Below, one piece after another: positions 1 to 8,230 of a DNA stretch of 64,000 bases. Where the stretch lies: assembly GCA_944324075.1 (NCBI GenBank), contig CALUUZ010000007.1:62001-126000 (forward strand), written 5' to 3'. Made by a program: the position numbers and the translations under genes. This DNA is from Candidatus Mailhella excrementigallinarum (lineage in GTDB: Bacteria > Desulfobacterota > Desulfovibrionia > Desulfovibrionales > Desulfovibrionaceae). The notes below the pieces were generated by a model. The model did not search any database and was not told the origin of the DNA. It saw nothing but the letters and a program-made list of their open reading frames with translations. Positions within the stretch are counted from its first letter, which is position 1. Each line of letters opens with the position of its first letter.

Positions 1-2
1 TT

Positions 3-1562
3 TCTTCAGGCATGAATGCTTTGACCGGAGAAACCGGCGCGGGGAAAAGCTTTATTCTCAAGGCAATCAACTTTGTGCTTGGTGAAAAGCTGGAAGCTGA
101 AATGGTTCGCCCGGGCAAAGAGAAGGCTCAGGTTGAGGCTCTGTTTTCCGGTTCAGACGGAGATATTGTTCTGCGCCGTGAACTGCTTGCAGGAACAGGG
201 CGAAGCCGTTTTTTCCTCAACGGCGATCTGAGTTCTCAGGATGTAATCCGTGCCATGCGCCCCGCACTTGTGCTTCATGCCGGACAGCACGGTCAGCAGC
301 GTCTTCTGCTACCCTCCTATCAGGCCCAGCTGGTTGACGCCTTTTTGGACGATCCGGACCTCCCTCACCGCAAAGATGCCGCAGTAAAGGAGCTGAAAGG
401 GGCGGCGGAAGAACTTCACATGATGCGGGAGCGCATCCGCGAGCTGGAAGAACGTCGCGAACTCCTGGAGATGCAGCAGAAGGAAATAGAAAGAGTGGCT
501 CCCCTGGATGGCGAGGAGGAAAAACTGGAAGCCATGAAACTAAAAGTGCGGGGGGTGGAGCAGGTACGCGGGCATTATGAGCGGGGGCTGGAAATCATGC
601 GAGGCGCGGAGAGTGCCGGCCTGCTGGACCTGCTTGGCCAGCTCGAGCGTCTGCTTGAACAGTTGAGTGGTGAACTCCATAATGAAAAAGACACGTCCGA
701 TCTGCAGATAGCGCGTGATGCCGTGATCAACTTCAGAGAAGAAGCTGCAGAGCTGGATCGCAGATTCAGAACCGTTCCTTCGCTGGGAGAGGATTTCGAT
801 GCCGTTGATCCCGAAGATATTGAATCGCGCCTTTATGCACTGGCTCAGTTGAAGAGAAAGCTGCGGCGTTCTCTGCCCGAAATCCTCGAGTTGAAAAAAG
901 AAATCACAGCCAATCTTTCTTTTCTGGATGCCTCTGCTCTGGATCTTCATCGTCAGGAAAAACGTGTTGCCGAGGCAGCGGAAAAACTTCATCTGATACT
1001 TGAACTATGTAATGCCGCACGATTGCGAGCTGCTGAGCTTTTCTGCCGGGCCCTGGAAAAAGAGCTTGCCGGACTGGGCTTTTCCGAGCGCGTTCATGTG
1101 GAACCGGAGCTGACGGAACATGAAATATGGCCCGCGGTGGGAAAGGTGCCTCCCTGCATTGAACAGCGGGTTCGGTTGATGTGGGCGCCCAACCCCGGCC
1201 AGCCGGCGCAGCCCCTTGATCGTATTGCCTCTGGAGGTGAACTTTCCCGCTTCCTGTTGGCGGTGGTCAGTCTTCAGGCTCGAGGAGAAGATGCCACACT
1301 TATCTTTGACGAAGTTGACGCCGGTGTGGGCGGCCTGACACTGAACCGTGTGGCGGACAGACTGGCCGCACTTTCCGCCCGCCGCCAGATGCTCATCATT
1401 ACTCACTGGCCACAGCTTGCTGCAAGAGCGGAACGCCATTTTCGTGTCATGAAAGAAGAGGATGGCGACGAAACTTTTACCCGGTGTGAAATACTGGACG
1501 CTGATGCACGCAGCATTGAACTGGCGCGCATGTCCGGTCGGGAAGAAGGCAGTCAGTCATGA
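3..1562 (+). CDS. recN: DNA repair protein RecN, 5' end cut off by the window
   Basis: RecN is an SMC-like ATPase that acts early in double-strand break repair. The reading frame is open to the window edge, and the first ATG (position 12) already lies inside the N-terminal ATPase lobe just ahead of the P-loop. About 20 residues are therefore missing and ATG 12 is not the start. Counting from that Met, the Walker A motif GETGAGKS is at residues 6-13. A long charged coiled-coil region follows (about 120-340). The ABC signature SGGELSR is near 405 and Walker B LIFDEVDAGVGG near 430, both in the C-terminal lobe. The 3' end overlaps the end of convergent rlmH by 10 bp, so no terminator fits between them. 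Confidence 0.95.
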   Translation, partial: SSGMNALTGETGAGKSFILKAINFVLGEKLEAEMVRPGKEKAQVEALFSGSDGDIVLRRELLAGTGRSRFFLNGDLSSQDVIRAMRPALVLHAGQHGQQRLLLPSYQAQLVDAFLDDPDLPHRKDAAVKELKGAAEELHMMRERIRELEERRELLEMQQKEIERVAPLDGEEEKLEAMKLKVRGVEQVRGHYERGLEIMRGAESAGLLDLLGQLERLLEQLSGELHNEKDTSDLQIARDAVINFREEAAELDRRFRTVPSLGEDFDAVDPEDIESRLYALAQLKRKLRRSLPEILELKKEITANLSFLDASALDLHRQEKRVAEAAEKLHLILELCNAARLRAAELFCRALEKELAGLGFSERVHVEPELTEHEIWPAVGKVPPCIEQRVRLMWAPNPGQPAQPLDRIASGGELSRFLLAVVSLQARGEDATLIFDEVDAGVGGLTLNRVADRLAALSARRQMLIITHWPQLAARAERHFRVMKEEDGDETFTRCEILDADARSIELARMSGREEGSQS

Positions 1563-2029
1563 TGATAGGGGGTATTGCGCAGCAGCGACTCCGCGCGGTA
1601 CAGCTGTTCCAGAAGAACGACACGCGCCAGCTCGTGGGGCAGAGTCTGCGGGCCGAAAGATATCAGATGCCTGGCTCTGGCGCGCACGGCTTCCGCCAGG
1701 CCGAACGGTCCCCCGAGAATAAAGCAGGGGCAACGGTTGGCGTCACGCGACAGTTCTTCAAGGAAGCGGGAGAATTCGCGCGAAGACATGCCACGTCCCT
1801 TTTCATCAAGACATACAACAATATCACGTCCGGAAAGGACCTCAAGAATGCGTTTTCCCTCTTCCTCTTTTCTGCGCTCAGCGGGCAGCGCCGCATCGGC
1901 ATCTTTGATGACGTTTTCTGTAACGGTTCGCCAGCGGCCGATCCGTTCCATATAATGGTTCGCGGCATCGCGCCAGAATACGGCTCGGGGTCTTCCCACC
2001 GAAATAATATGCAAAGGCTTGAGGCTCAT
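1553..2029 (-). CDS. rlmH: 23S rRNA pseudouridine-1915 N3-methyltransferase RlmH
   Basis: A SPOUT-class methyltransferase that methylates pseudouridine 1915 in helix 69 of 23S rRNA on the assembled 70S ribosome. At 158 residues it has the usual length. Family landmarks are LDEKG (74-78), the SAM-binding knot with GGPFG (106-110) and the C-terminal block YRAESLLRNTPYHH (144-157). It runs convergently with recN and shares its last 10 bp with recN. A divergent TsaC-type gene starts about 50 bp beyond its 5' end. The function is well supported by the motifs. Confidence 0.95.
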   Translation of the reverse strand: MSLKPLHIISVGRPRAVFWRDAANHYMERIGRWRTVTENVIKDADAALPAERRKEEEGKRILEVLSGRDIVVCLDEKGRGMSSREFSRFLEELSRDANRCPCFILGGPFGLAEAVRARARHLISFGPQTLPHELARVVLLEQLYRAESLLRNTPYHHD

Positions 2030-2082
2030 GCCGGAAGGCTACGCCAGAGCTTTTGTCATGGCAAGCACAAGGAGACAGGTCC

Positions 2083-2757
2083 ATGACTCAGAACGCAATG
2101 CCCTGCACTGAAACTGCGGGCCGACTGCTGAGGCAGGCCGCGGATATCCTGCGTTCGGGCGGTTTGATTGTCTATCCGACAGAGACCTTTTTCGGCATTG
2201 GCTGCCGCTACGATAGCGAGGAAGCCATTTCCCGCGTATTCCGGAGTAAAAGACGTCTTCTTGCCATGCCTCTGCCGCTCATCGTGGCAGACTTCGAGCA
2301 GCTTGATTCCATCGCAGCTCCCTCCTCCGGACTATGGGAGGATATAGCAGATTTGTCTTCCCGGTTTTGGCCGGGGCCTCTGACACTTATCCTGGAGGCC
2401 CGCCGTCATCTTTCTCCTTTGCTGACAGGAGGATCGGGAAATATTGCCGTACGGATCAGTCCTCATGCCGTCGCGCGTGAACTTGCCATGCAGGTAGGCT
2501 GCCCACTTGTCTCCAGCAGTGCAAACATCAGCGGACAGCCTGCCGTTACTGACGCGGCAGATCTGAGTTCTGAGCTTGTTGAGGCCGTGGATTTGGTACT
2601 TGATTTGCCTCCCCGTCCTATGGGGGGAAAGGCATCCACCATAGTACGCCCCCTGGGAGCAGGGAAACTTGAGTTGTTGCGCGCTGGAGCCCTGGAGGCC
2701 GAACGGCTTTTTGCGGCGGGATATTATCTGGAAAACATGGAACAGATGCGGGAGTAA
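2083..2757 (+). CDS. tsaC: L-threonylcarbamoyladenylate synthase, TsaC/Sua5/YrdC family
   Basis: Makes threonylcarbamoyl-AMP from threonine, bicarbonate and ATP, the first step of the t6A37 modification on ANN-decoding tRNAs. The family blocks VYPTETFFGIGC, a basic KRR segment and SSANISGQPA are present. At 224 residues it is a short TsaC/YrdC type without the extra Sua5 domain. The ATG at 2083 is preferred because AAGGAG lies 8 bp upstream; an in-frame TTG at 2053 lacks a comparable site. Other YrdC-fold proteins such as YciO cannot be fully excluded. Confidence 0.85.
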   Translation: MTQNAMPCTETAGRLLRQAADILRSGGLIVYPTETFFGIGCRYDSEEAISRVFRSKRRLLAMPLPLIVADFEQLDSIAAPSSGLWEDIADLSSRFWPGPLTLILEARRHLSPLLTGGSGNIAVRISPHAVARELAMQVGCPLVSSSANISGQPAVTDAADLSSELVEAVDLVLDLPPRPMGGKASTIVRPLGAGKLELLRAGALEAERLFAAGYYLENMEQMRE

Positions 2758-2823
2758 ATCTTCCGTCGAAATTACCATGCACATGATGTTTCCATCGATA
2801 TTGCCCGTTCTCTGGAGGAATAT

Positions 2824-3303
2824 ATGAATCCCATTCTTTGCCCCGGGTGTGGCGCCGTGGTCAGCAAATACCGCAATCCCTTTCCGACGGCTGACGTCAT
2901 TGTCCATGATCCTGCGCGCGGTGTTATCCTTGTCCGCCGGGGAAATGTCCCCCTGGGCATGGCCATTCCCGGCGGTTTCGTGGAAGAAGGGGAAAGTGTC
3001 GAACACGCCGCAGTACGCGAAATGAAAGAGGAAAGCGGCCTCGATGTGATTCTGGACGGCATTCTCGGCGTTTATTCCGCCCCGGATCGCGATCCTCGTT
3101 TTCATACTATGACAGTGACCTTTGTCGGCCATACCGAACACCCGGAACAGCTCAGAGCTGGAGATGACGCGGCGGCGGTCGCGTTCTATCCGCTGGATGA
3201 CCTTCCCTCTCCTCTGTGTTTCGATCACGACCGAGCCATCGCTGATTTCAGAGAATATCTGGCCGGCAGGCGTCCCCTCCTGCCCTGCGCGGAACGTCCC
3301 TGA
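2824..3303 (+). CDS. Nudix hydrolase
   Basis: A 159-residue Nudix protein. The full Nudix box (G51, E57, R65-E66, E69-E70, G72) is intact, so it should hydrolyse a nucleoside diphosphate linked to another group with a divalent metal. An N-terminal CPGCG motif (6-10) has only one CxxC pair, so a zinc ribbon is not certain. The start has a good site, CTGGAGGA, just upstream. It lies 66 bp after the TsaC-type gene on the same strand. The substrate cannot be told from sequence; ADP-ribose or oxidised nucleotides are usual in the family. Confidence 0.85.
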   Translation: MNPILCPGCGAVVSKYRNPFPTADVIVHDPARGVILVRRGNVPLGMAIPGGFVEEGESVEHAAVREMKEESGLDVILDGILGVYSAPDRDPRFHTMTVTFVGHTEHPEQLRAGDDAAAVAFYPLDDLPSPLCFDHDRAIADFREYLAGRRPLLPCAERP

Positions 3304-3410
3304 CCGTCTGTATCCGTCATGCCAGCGGGCCTGCCGGCAGTTGTCATTCCAGCGCGCATTCCGGGAGTAAAGGCACATGCCCCGCAAGATGATCGCGTCT
3401 GGAGAAAGTC

Positions 3411-3439
3411 TTGAGTTTTTCGAGAAATGCGTGTAGATG
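3411..3439 (+). promoter_or_regulatory. Possible sigma-70 promoter for the 3503 gene
   Basis: TTGAGT at 3411-3416 and TAGATG at 3434-3439 are separated by 17 bp, about 65 bp ahead of the start codon. The -35 box is good and the -10 box fair. Confidence 0.4.
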
Positions 3440-3502
3440 AAAAGGATATTGTTTCATAAAATGCAGCAGACATAGACGACTTGCTCAAACAAGGAAAGCC
3501 GC

Positions 3503-3925
3503 ATGCCCCAGGTAGCCGCGCGCATCAACAATGAACAGGAAAAATGGCTGAAAGACTATTTCCGCACCAAAAGTGCCGGGGCGGAATTTATCCTGCCGTG
3601 GGCGGTTGATACTTTTTTCCGCGCCATATCCTCACTGAAAAATATGTTTACCCCATCCGAACTGAAAACTATTGTGGAGTCTTATAAAGATACCCGGCTT
3701 TCACCGGAAAACACGCGGCTCTCCTATCTTCTGCTCAGAGTATTTGACGCATGCGACATGAGCAATCTGCATGTAAAGCATGGTGCAAGTCGTTCCAGTC
3801 TGGAAACAAAACTGAAAAGGCTGGACGATACACAGGCGACCGCCCTGATGGTATGGGCTTCCGCATTCTGGGTCAGTCGCAACTGTTCGGCGGAAAGCCT
3901 GGATGAGTATATCAAGGCATATTAA
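3503..3925 (+). CDS. Unknown 140-residue protein with a possible ribbon-helix-helix N-terminus
   Basis: Not recognised as a named family. The protein is predicted almost entirely helical, with no signal peptide or membrane segment. The N-terminus (VAARINNEQEKWLKDYF, then KSAGAEFIL) has the pattern of CopG/Arc-like ribbon-helix-helix proteins: a short basic strand, a helix, a turn with SAG, and a second helix. That reading is an inference. The start carries AAGGAA about 9 bp upstream. It stands alone between the Nudix gene and a terminator at 4017, so it is probably its own transcript. Confidence 0.6.
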   Translation: MPQVAARINNEQEKWLKDYFRTKSAGAEFILPWAVDTFFRAISSLKNMFTPSELKTIVESYKDTRLSPENTRLSYLLLRVFDACDMSNLHVKHGASRSSLETKLKRLDDTQATALMVWASAFWVSRNCSAESLDEYIKAY

Positions 3926-4016
3926 GAAGCTGCTGACAAAGCCAAATGATGCGGTTGAACCTTCTTGACTTTGGAGCAAGAGCAATTCACTTCTTGAAAG
4001 TTTTTCCTTTTCTCAG

Positions 4017-4043
4017 GGCGCCTGCGAAAGCCGGCGCCTTTTT
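4017..4043 (+). terminator. Rho-independent terminator after the 3503 gene
   Basis: GGCGCC arms surround an inner GC-GAAA-GC tetraloop, and five T follow. It lies about 90 bp downstream of the stop codon. Confidence 0.75.
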
Positions 4044-4208
4044 CAACAGGCATCTGGTACTCAATCCGCGAGAAACTTCAGTTTGAAAATGTCTGTAACT
4101 CTCCATAGAGTATACGCGGAAGAGAGCAGATTGCAAAGCTGAACATAGCATTTGGTCAACATATATTTTCAACGACAGGGTACCCTTAAATCCTGTGCAG
4201 GAGCAGCC

Positions 4209-5432
4209 ATGGCCTATTCCCGCAACAGAATGTTTTTTGGTTTCAGCACCATGGTTATGCTCTGCCTCGCGCTTTACATCGCGCAGCGACTGCTGTGGAA
4301 TGTGCCATTTTCCTTATGGGAAAAGTGGGGATTTTTTATATTAATACTTGCATTATCCCAATCCATATCCATTATGCGTCTGCTGGTAACACGTGCGGCA
4401 GGATATCCCTTCTACTGGATGCGGATCGGCGGCTATGCGTCGACACTTTTTATCTTGCTGGGATCGTTGACTTTTCTGCGAGATATCTGCCTTCTCTTGC
4501 TTCAAGTTTGCGGTGAAATTTTCTCTTTAGACTGGGTGGAAGATGCCCTATCTGCCCTCATGGGAGAAAAGTCCGTCTTTTTGCTGCTCTGTATCAGTGC
4601 CCTGGCTGCCGGTACAGGCATGTGGTCAGCCTTGCGTGTACCCCGTGTCAGAAAGCGGGAGCTGAATCTGAAGAATTTACCCAGTGCTTTAGATGGGCTG
4701 CGTATTGTCCAACTCAGCGATCTGCATATGGGCTCAACCTACAAAGCCTTGTGGCTGGAAAAAGTGGTGGAAAAATGCAATGCCCTTGCCCCGGATCTGG
4801 TTCTGATTACCGGAGATCTTGTGGATAATACTCCCGCAGTTCTGACAGAGGATATGCGTCTGTTGACCAGACTCCGTGCCCGTCTGGGGGTGCTCATTGC
4901 TGTGGGTAATCACGAATATTACACGGGACTCATGCCCTGGGTCGACACATGGCGGAACATGGGGCTGGATGTTCTGCTCAACCAATGGAAAGCATTTGAA
5001 ATGAATGGTGAGAAGCTTATTGTAGCCGGTGTGGCCGATGCAAGTGCTGAAAAATATCCTGGACTGCTCCTGCCCGATGCACGCGCTGCGCGGGCAGGAG
5101 CCCCCGAAGGATTTACCATTCTTATGGCGCACCAGCCGCGTGCGGCAGTGGAATATGCAAAACTTGGCTATGATCTGCAACTGTCCGGCCATACCCATGG
5201 TGGCCAGTACTTTTTCCTGTTTCCCCTGATTTCTTTTCTCAACAAAGGTTTTCGTTCGGGGAGCTATGTTGTGGACTCCATGATACTTCATGTCAGTCCC
5301 GGCACGGGACTGTGGGGATATGTTCCCATACGCATAGGAGCGTCATCCGAAATTTCCCTGCTCGTCCTCCGCGCGGCCGCAAAATCCCCCCTACCAGGGA
5401 AACAGGGATCAATCAACTCACGTTTCTTTTGA
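4209..5432 (+). CDS. Membrane-anchored calcineurin-like metallophosphoesterase
   Basis: A 407-residue protein with about four hydrophobic segments in the first 140 residues followed by a soluble phosphoesterase domain. All metal-binding motifs are visible: SDLH (about 171-174), GDLVDN (about 200), GNHE (about 232), the H of AHQP (about 307) and GHTHGGQY (about 326). This matches the YkoQ/YaeI-like family of two-metal phosphoesterases; the substrate is unknown. ATG 4209 is chosen over the upstream TTG 4152 because CAGGAG sits 5 bp before it. Confidence 0.85.
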   Translation: MAYSRNRMFFGFSTMVMLCLALYIAQRLLWNVPFSLWEKWGFFILILALSQSISIMRLLVTRAAGYPFYWMRIGGYASTLFILLGSLTFLRDICLLLLQVCGEIFSLDWVEDALSALMGEKSVFLLLCISALAAGTGMWSALRVPRVRKRELNLKNLPSALDGLRIVQLSDLHMGSTYKALWLEKVVEKCNALAPDLVLITGDLVDNTPAVLTEDMRLLTRLRARLGVLIAVGNHEYYTGLMPWVDTWRNMGLDVLLNQWKAFEMNGEKLIVAGVADASAEKYPGLLLPDARAARAGAPEGFTILMAHQPRAAVEYAKLGYDLQLSGHTHGGQYFFLFPLISFLNKGFRSGSYVVDSMILHVSPGTGLWGYVPIRIGASSEISLLVLRAAAKSPLPGKQGSINSRFF

Positions 5433-5462
5433 AAAAGGTTCCAAGGCCGGGTTTGGCGGGAT

Positions 5463-5488
5463 TCCGTCAGAGATGGGAAACTGACGGA
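5463..5488. repeat. Hairpin between convergent genes
   Basis: TCCGTCAG at 5463-5470 is the inverted complement of CTGACGGA at 5481-5488, with a 10-nt loop. It lies just past the phosphoesterase stop codon. No T tract follows, so terminator function is uncertain. Confidence 0.45.
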
Positions 5489-5596
5489 CAGCGTGTGGCG
5501 TTGGGCCGCTCATGGTTGCCACACCGTCGTACAAGGCTTGCGCGTGCCCCCTGGTACTCCGAAATATTTCATGTTGCAGAGAGGGCGACCTTCCGG

Positions 5597-5923
5597 TCAT
5601 CGCAAACCTGGCAAGGCGTCCACATTGCAGATAGAAAAATCGCCAAATACATCTACAAATTTTACGGAAAAATCTTCAAAGGTATCTACAAATTCCCATT
5701 CCCCGCACTGATTTGGCAGGGCATCTACAAACTTTACATCAAGATCACACAAAGCATCTACAATTTCTACATTAAAATCAGCAAAGACATCAACTACTTT
5801 AACTTTTCCATACAAAGGCACGCCGCGAAATGTACAGTCCGGTGAAATTTCTCCAGCAAAGGCTGTCGGCGCAAGCAGAAGGTACACAATCCCTAACATA
5901 TAAAGCCTGCTGCCATAGCGCAT
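5597..5923 (-). CDS. Small secreted protein made of 11-residue VD-F-D repeats
   Basis: The 108-residue product starts with a signal peptide (hydrophobic core LYMLGIVYLLLAPTAFA, likely cleavage after AFA). About 15 linker residues follow, then six repeats reading like VVDVFADFNVE, IVDALCDLDVK, FVDALPNQCGEWE, FVDTFEDFSVK, FVDVFGDFSIC and NVDALPG. Regular VD/hydrophobic/D spacing suggests a small beta-solenoid in the periplasm or outside the cell (inference). I recall similar VDxF-repeat proteins from other Gram-negatives but know no function. The start is at 5923, with AGGAG 9 bp upstream; the longer in-frame ORF from 5980 lacks this. Low-GC codons differ from the neighbours. Confidence 0.75.
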   Translation of the reverse strand: MRYGSRLYMLGIVYLLLAPTAFAGEISPDCTFRGVPLYGKVKVVDVFADFNVEIVDALCDLDVKFVDALPNQCGEWEFVDTFEDFSVKFVDVFGDFSICNVDALPGLR

Positions 5924-5963
5924 GACTTCTTTCTCCTGAGATATTGAAACAGCCGGGCAACTT

Positions 5964-6007
5964 CTACCGCGAGACCCCATTTCCTTTTACAGAGTGTCTC
6001 GCGGTAG
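5964..6007. repeat. 12-bp inverted repeat upstream of the repeat-protein gene
   Basis: CTACCGCGAGAC at 5964-5975 and GTCTCGCGGTAG at 5996-6007 form a perfect 12-bp stem with a 20-nt loop. It lies between the ettA stop codon and the start of the small secreted protein. It may be an ettA terminator without a T tract, or a leader hairpin of the next gene. Confidence 0.7.
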
Positions 6008-6032
6008 GAATATGCAATCAATATATATTTAT

Positions 6033-7715
6033 TCAACGAGTCAGTCTGCGGAATTTCATGCGATGCGGCTGGTCAGCTTCTTTACCGAGGCGTTTACGAC
6101 GATCTTCCTCGTAATCACTGTAGTTTCCTTCCACGAAACACACCGTGCCTTCATCCTCAAAAGCGAGAATATGCGTTGCTATGCGATCAAGAAACCAGCG
6201 GTCATGGCTGACCACAAGCACGCATCCGGCAAAGTTTTCCAGTGCGTCTTCCAGAGCGCGCATCGTATTCACGTCAATATCATTGGTGGGTTCGTCAAGC
6301 AGCAGGACATTTGCCCCGGATTTAAGCATGCGGGCCAGATGCAGACGGTTGCGTTCTCCACCAGAGAGAACATCCACTTTTTTCTGCTGATCCGCACCAA
6401 GGAAATTGAAACGCGAGCAGTAGGCCCGTGCATTGATTTCCCTTCCGCCCAGCTTGATCACATCGTGACCTTCACTCAGAATATCATAGACGCTTTTGCC
6501 GGGGGTAAGGGAATCTCTTCCCTGATCCACATAGGCGAATCTGACGGTTTCGCCGATTTTCAGTGTACCGCCGTCCGGCTGTTCCTGGCCGACGAGCATC
6601 CTGAACAAAGTTGACTTGCCCGCGCCGTTGGGGCCGACAATCCCAATGATGGCGCCGGGCTGAACTATGAAGTCAGCCTTGTCCAAAAGAACCTTATCCC
6701 CCATGCTCTTGGTCAGATCCTTCGCTTCAATGACAGTCTTGCCAAGTCTGGGGCCCGGCGGAATATAGATTTCCAGATCTGGGGCGAGGCGCTCACTTTC
6801 ATGGCTCAGCATGGCTTCATACGCATTGATGCGGGCCTTGCCCTTGGCATGACGGCCCTTGGCCGACATGTGAATCCATTCAAGTTCACGAGCCAGTGTC
6901 TTCTGACGTTCGTGATCAGCCTTTTCTTCCTGGGCAAGACGTTTCTGTTTCTGATCCAGCCAGGAAGAGTAGTTGCCCTTCCAGGGGATTCCCTTCCCCC
7001 GGTCAAGCTCAAGAATCCAGCCTGCCACATTATCCAGGAAGTAGCGGTCATGGGTGACGGCAATCACTGTGCCGGGAAAATGCTGAAGATAACGTTCCAG
7101 CCATGCCACCGACTCGGCATCCAGGTGGTTGGTCGGTTCGTCGAGCAGCAGAATATCAGGATTGCTCAATAAGAGACGGCATAACGCAACCCGGCGCCGT
7201 TCCCCGCCGGAAATAACGGAAACCGGAGTATCGGGAGGCGGACAGCGCAACGCATCCATAGCCATTTCGAGGCGGGAGTCGAGATCCCAGGCATTGGCTG
7301 CATCCATGCGCTCCTGCACCTTGCCCTGCCGCTCAATAAGAGCGTCCATCTCATCCGCTTCCATCGGTTCGGCAAATTTTTCATTAATCTCGTTATATTC
7401 CCTGACCAGTTCGACGATCTCGCGCACGCCTTCCTCAACGACCTCACGTACAGTACGCTTTTCATCGACAAGGGGTTCCTGTTCCAGGTAACCGATACTG
7501 TATCCAGGGGCGACAACCACTTCGCCGTCAAAGGCTTGATCTACTCCGGCCATGATTTTGAGCAGGGATGACTTTCCCGCCCCGTTGAGACCCAGAACAC
7601 CGATCTTCGCGCCATAGAAATACCCCAGGGAAATATCCTTGAGCACTTCCTTCTGTCCATGACGTTTGCTCACCCTGTTCATGGAGTAAATAACTTTTTC
7701 CGCTTCGTTGCTCAT
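6033..7715 (-). CDS. ettA: Energy-dependent translational throttle protein EttA (ABC-F)
   Basis: An ABC-F ATPase of 560 residues that binds the ribosomal E site and gates entry into the elongation cycle according to ATP/ADP ratio. It has two ATPase domains. The first carries GLNGAGKS (42-49), SGGERRRVALCRLL and LLLDEPTNHLD; the second carries GPNGAGKS, SGGERNRLHLARML and LLLDEPTNDID. The N-terminus (VIYSMNRVSKRHG) and the linker match EttA rather than Uup or YheS. The start is Met 7715; the in-frame extension to 8045 runs through intergenic repeat sequence and is not coding. Confidence 0.93.
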   Translation of the reverse strand: MSNEAEKVIYSMNRVSKRHGQKEVLKDISLGYFYGAKIGVLGLNGAGKSSLLKIMAGVDQAFDGEVVVAPGYSIGYLEQEPLVDEKRTVREVVEEGVREIVELVREYNEINEKFAEPMEADEMDALIERQGKVQERMDAANAWDLDSRLEMAMDALRCPPPDTPVSVISGGERRRVALCRLLLSNPDILLLDEPTNHLDAESVAWLERYLQHFPGTVIAVTHDRYFLDNVAGWILELDRGKGIPWKGNYSSWLDQKQKRLAQEEKADHERQKTLARELEWIHMSAKGRHAKGKARINAYEAMLSHESERLAPDLEIYIPPGPRLGKTVIEAKDLTKSMGDKVLLDKADFIVQPGAIIGIVGPNGAGKSTLFRMLVGQEQPDGGTLKIGETVRFAYVDQGRDSLTPGKSVYDILSEGHDVIKLGGREINARAYCSRFNFLGADQQKKVDVLSGGERNRLHLARMLKSGANVLLLDEPTNDIDVNTMRALEDALENFAGCVLVVSHDRWFLDRIATHILAFEDEGTVCFVEGNYSDYEEDRRKRLGKEADQPHRMKFRRLTR

Positions 7716-7814
7716 GCCTGCGCGTGCGCTCCTTTTATTTAATGGATTTTTAATTGTTGCAGATGCAGGGCTTTTTGTCCAGCAGTGAAAAACGGACGCT
7801 CTGTTGTAGAGTTC

Positions 7815-7937
7815 TGTTGAACATATCCTTGACCGCCGGAGGCACGCCGCGTCAGCGGCGTATGATGCGCTCCCCCCCCCCCCCGCACAGCAAGTGCGCA
7901 TGGAGGGGGCGGGGAGCATGCCCCGCGCAACGCCATC
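7815..7937. repeat. Dispersed intergenic repeat family A, copy 1 (short)
   Basis: It shares TATCCTTGACCGCCGGAGGC and then CATGGAGGGGGC...CCGCGCAA with copy 2 (25715-25990) in the same order, with gaps. It lacks the distal third (TTTGCGGCAA hairpin) of the longer copies. It carries a run of 13 C in the middle and sits between divergent ettA and greA. Confidence 0.65.
7872..7884. repeat. Homopolymer run of 13 C
   Basis: An uninterrupted C tract in the ettA-greA intergenic region. Such tracts slip during replication, so the length may vary between cells. It is about 155 bp upstream of the ettA start, outside any coding frame. Confidence 0.9.
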
Positions 7938-8084
7938 AAACATGGTTCCACGACTTTTCGGGGCATTCTGACAGAATGGTGAGATATTCATCTCTTTTGA
8001 TGATTTTCTAAAAATTGGTTTTAATTTCAAACGATTAAAACGCAACCTTCATTAAAAACGTAAATGTCCCGGATGTTCCAGCTC

Positions 8085-8113
8085 TTGACTTTGCAGATCA
8101 AAAATAGTATTCT
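8085..8113 (+). promoter_or_regulatory. Sigma-70 promoter for greA
   Basis: TTGACT (8085-8090) and TATTCT (8108-8113) are 17 bp apart in an AT-rich stretch. This predicts a 5' leader of about 110 nt before greA. Confidence 0.7.
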
Positions 8114-8230
8114 GGGAGTTCTACATAACTGCTATTGACGCCCCGCTTCTTCAGGCCTTTGTCTTAACGGTCTGAATTTACAGAAGAGGCCGGGCATCTT
8201 TTTTTTGCACTTTTGGCATTGAGGTTTGCT

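Noticed and set aside
5619-5800. Possible CRISPR or direct-repeat array
   Set aside because: The roughly 33-bp periodicity is imperfect and has no spacers; it comes from the 11-residue protein repeat.
5312-5845. A plus-strand frame with YK/IN repeats opposite the small secreted protein
   Set aside because: The repeats mirror the 33-bp DNA repeat of the minus-strand gene, which has the signal peptide and ribosome site; the plus frame overlaps the phosphoesterase and lacks both.
7716-8045. N-terminal extension of EttA to residue -110
   Set aside because: The frame runs through the family A repeat and the poly-C tract and has no similarity to ABC-F proteins; EttA begins at 7715.
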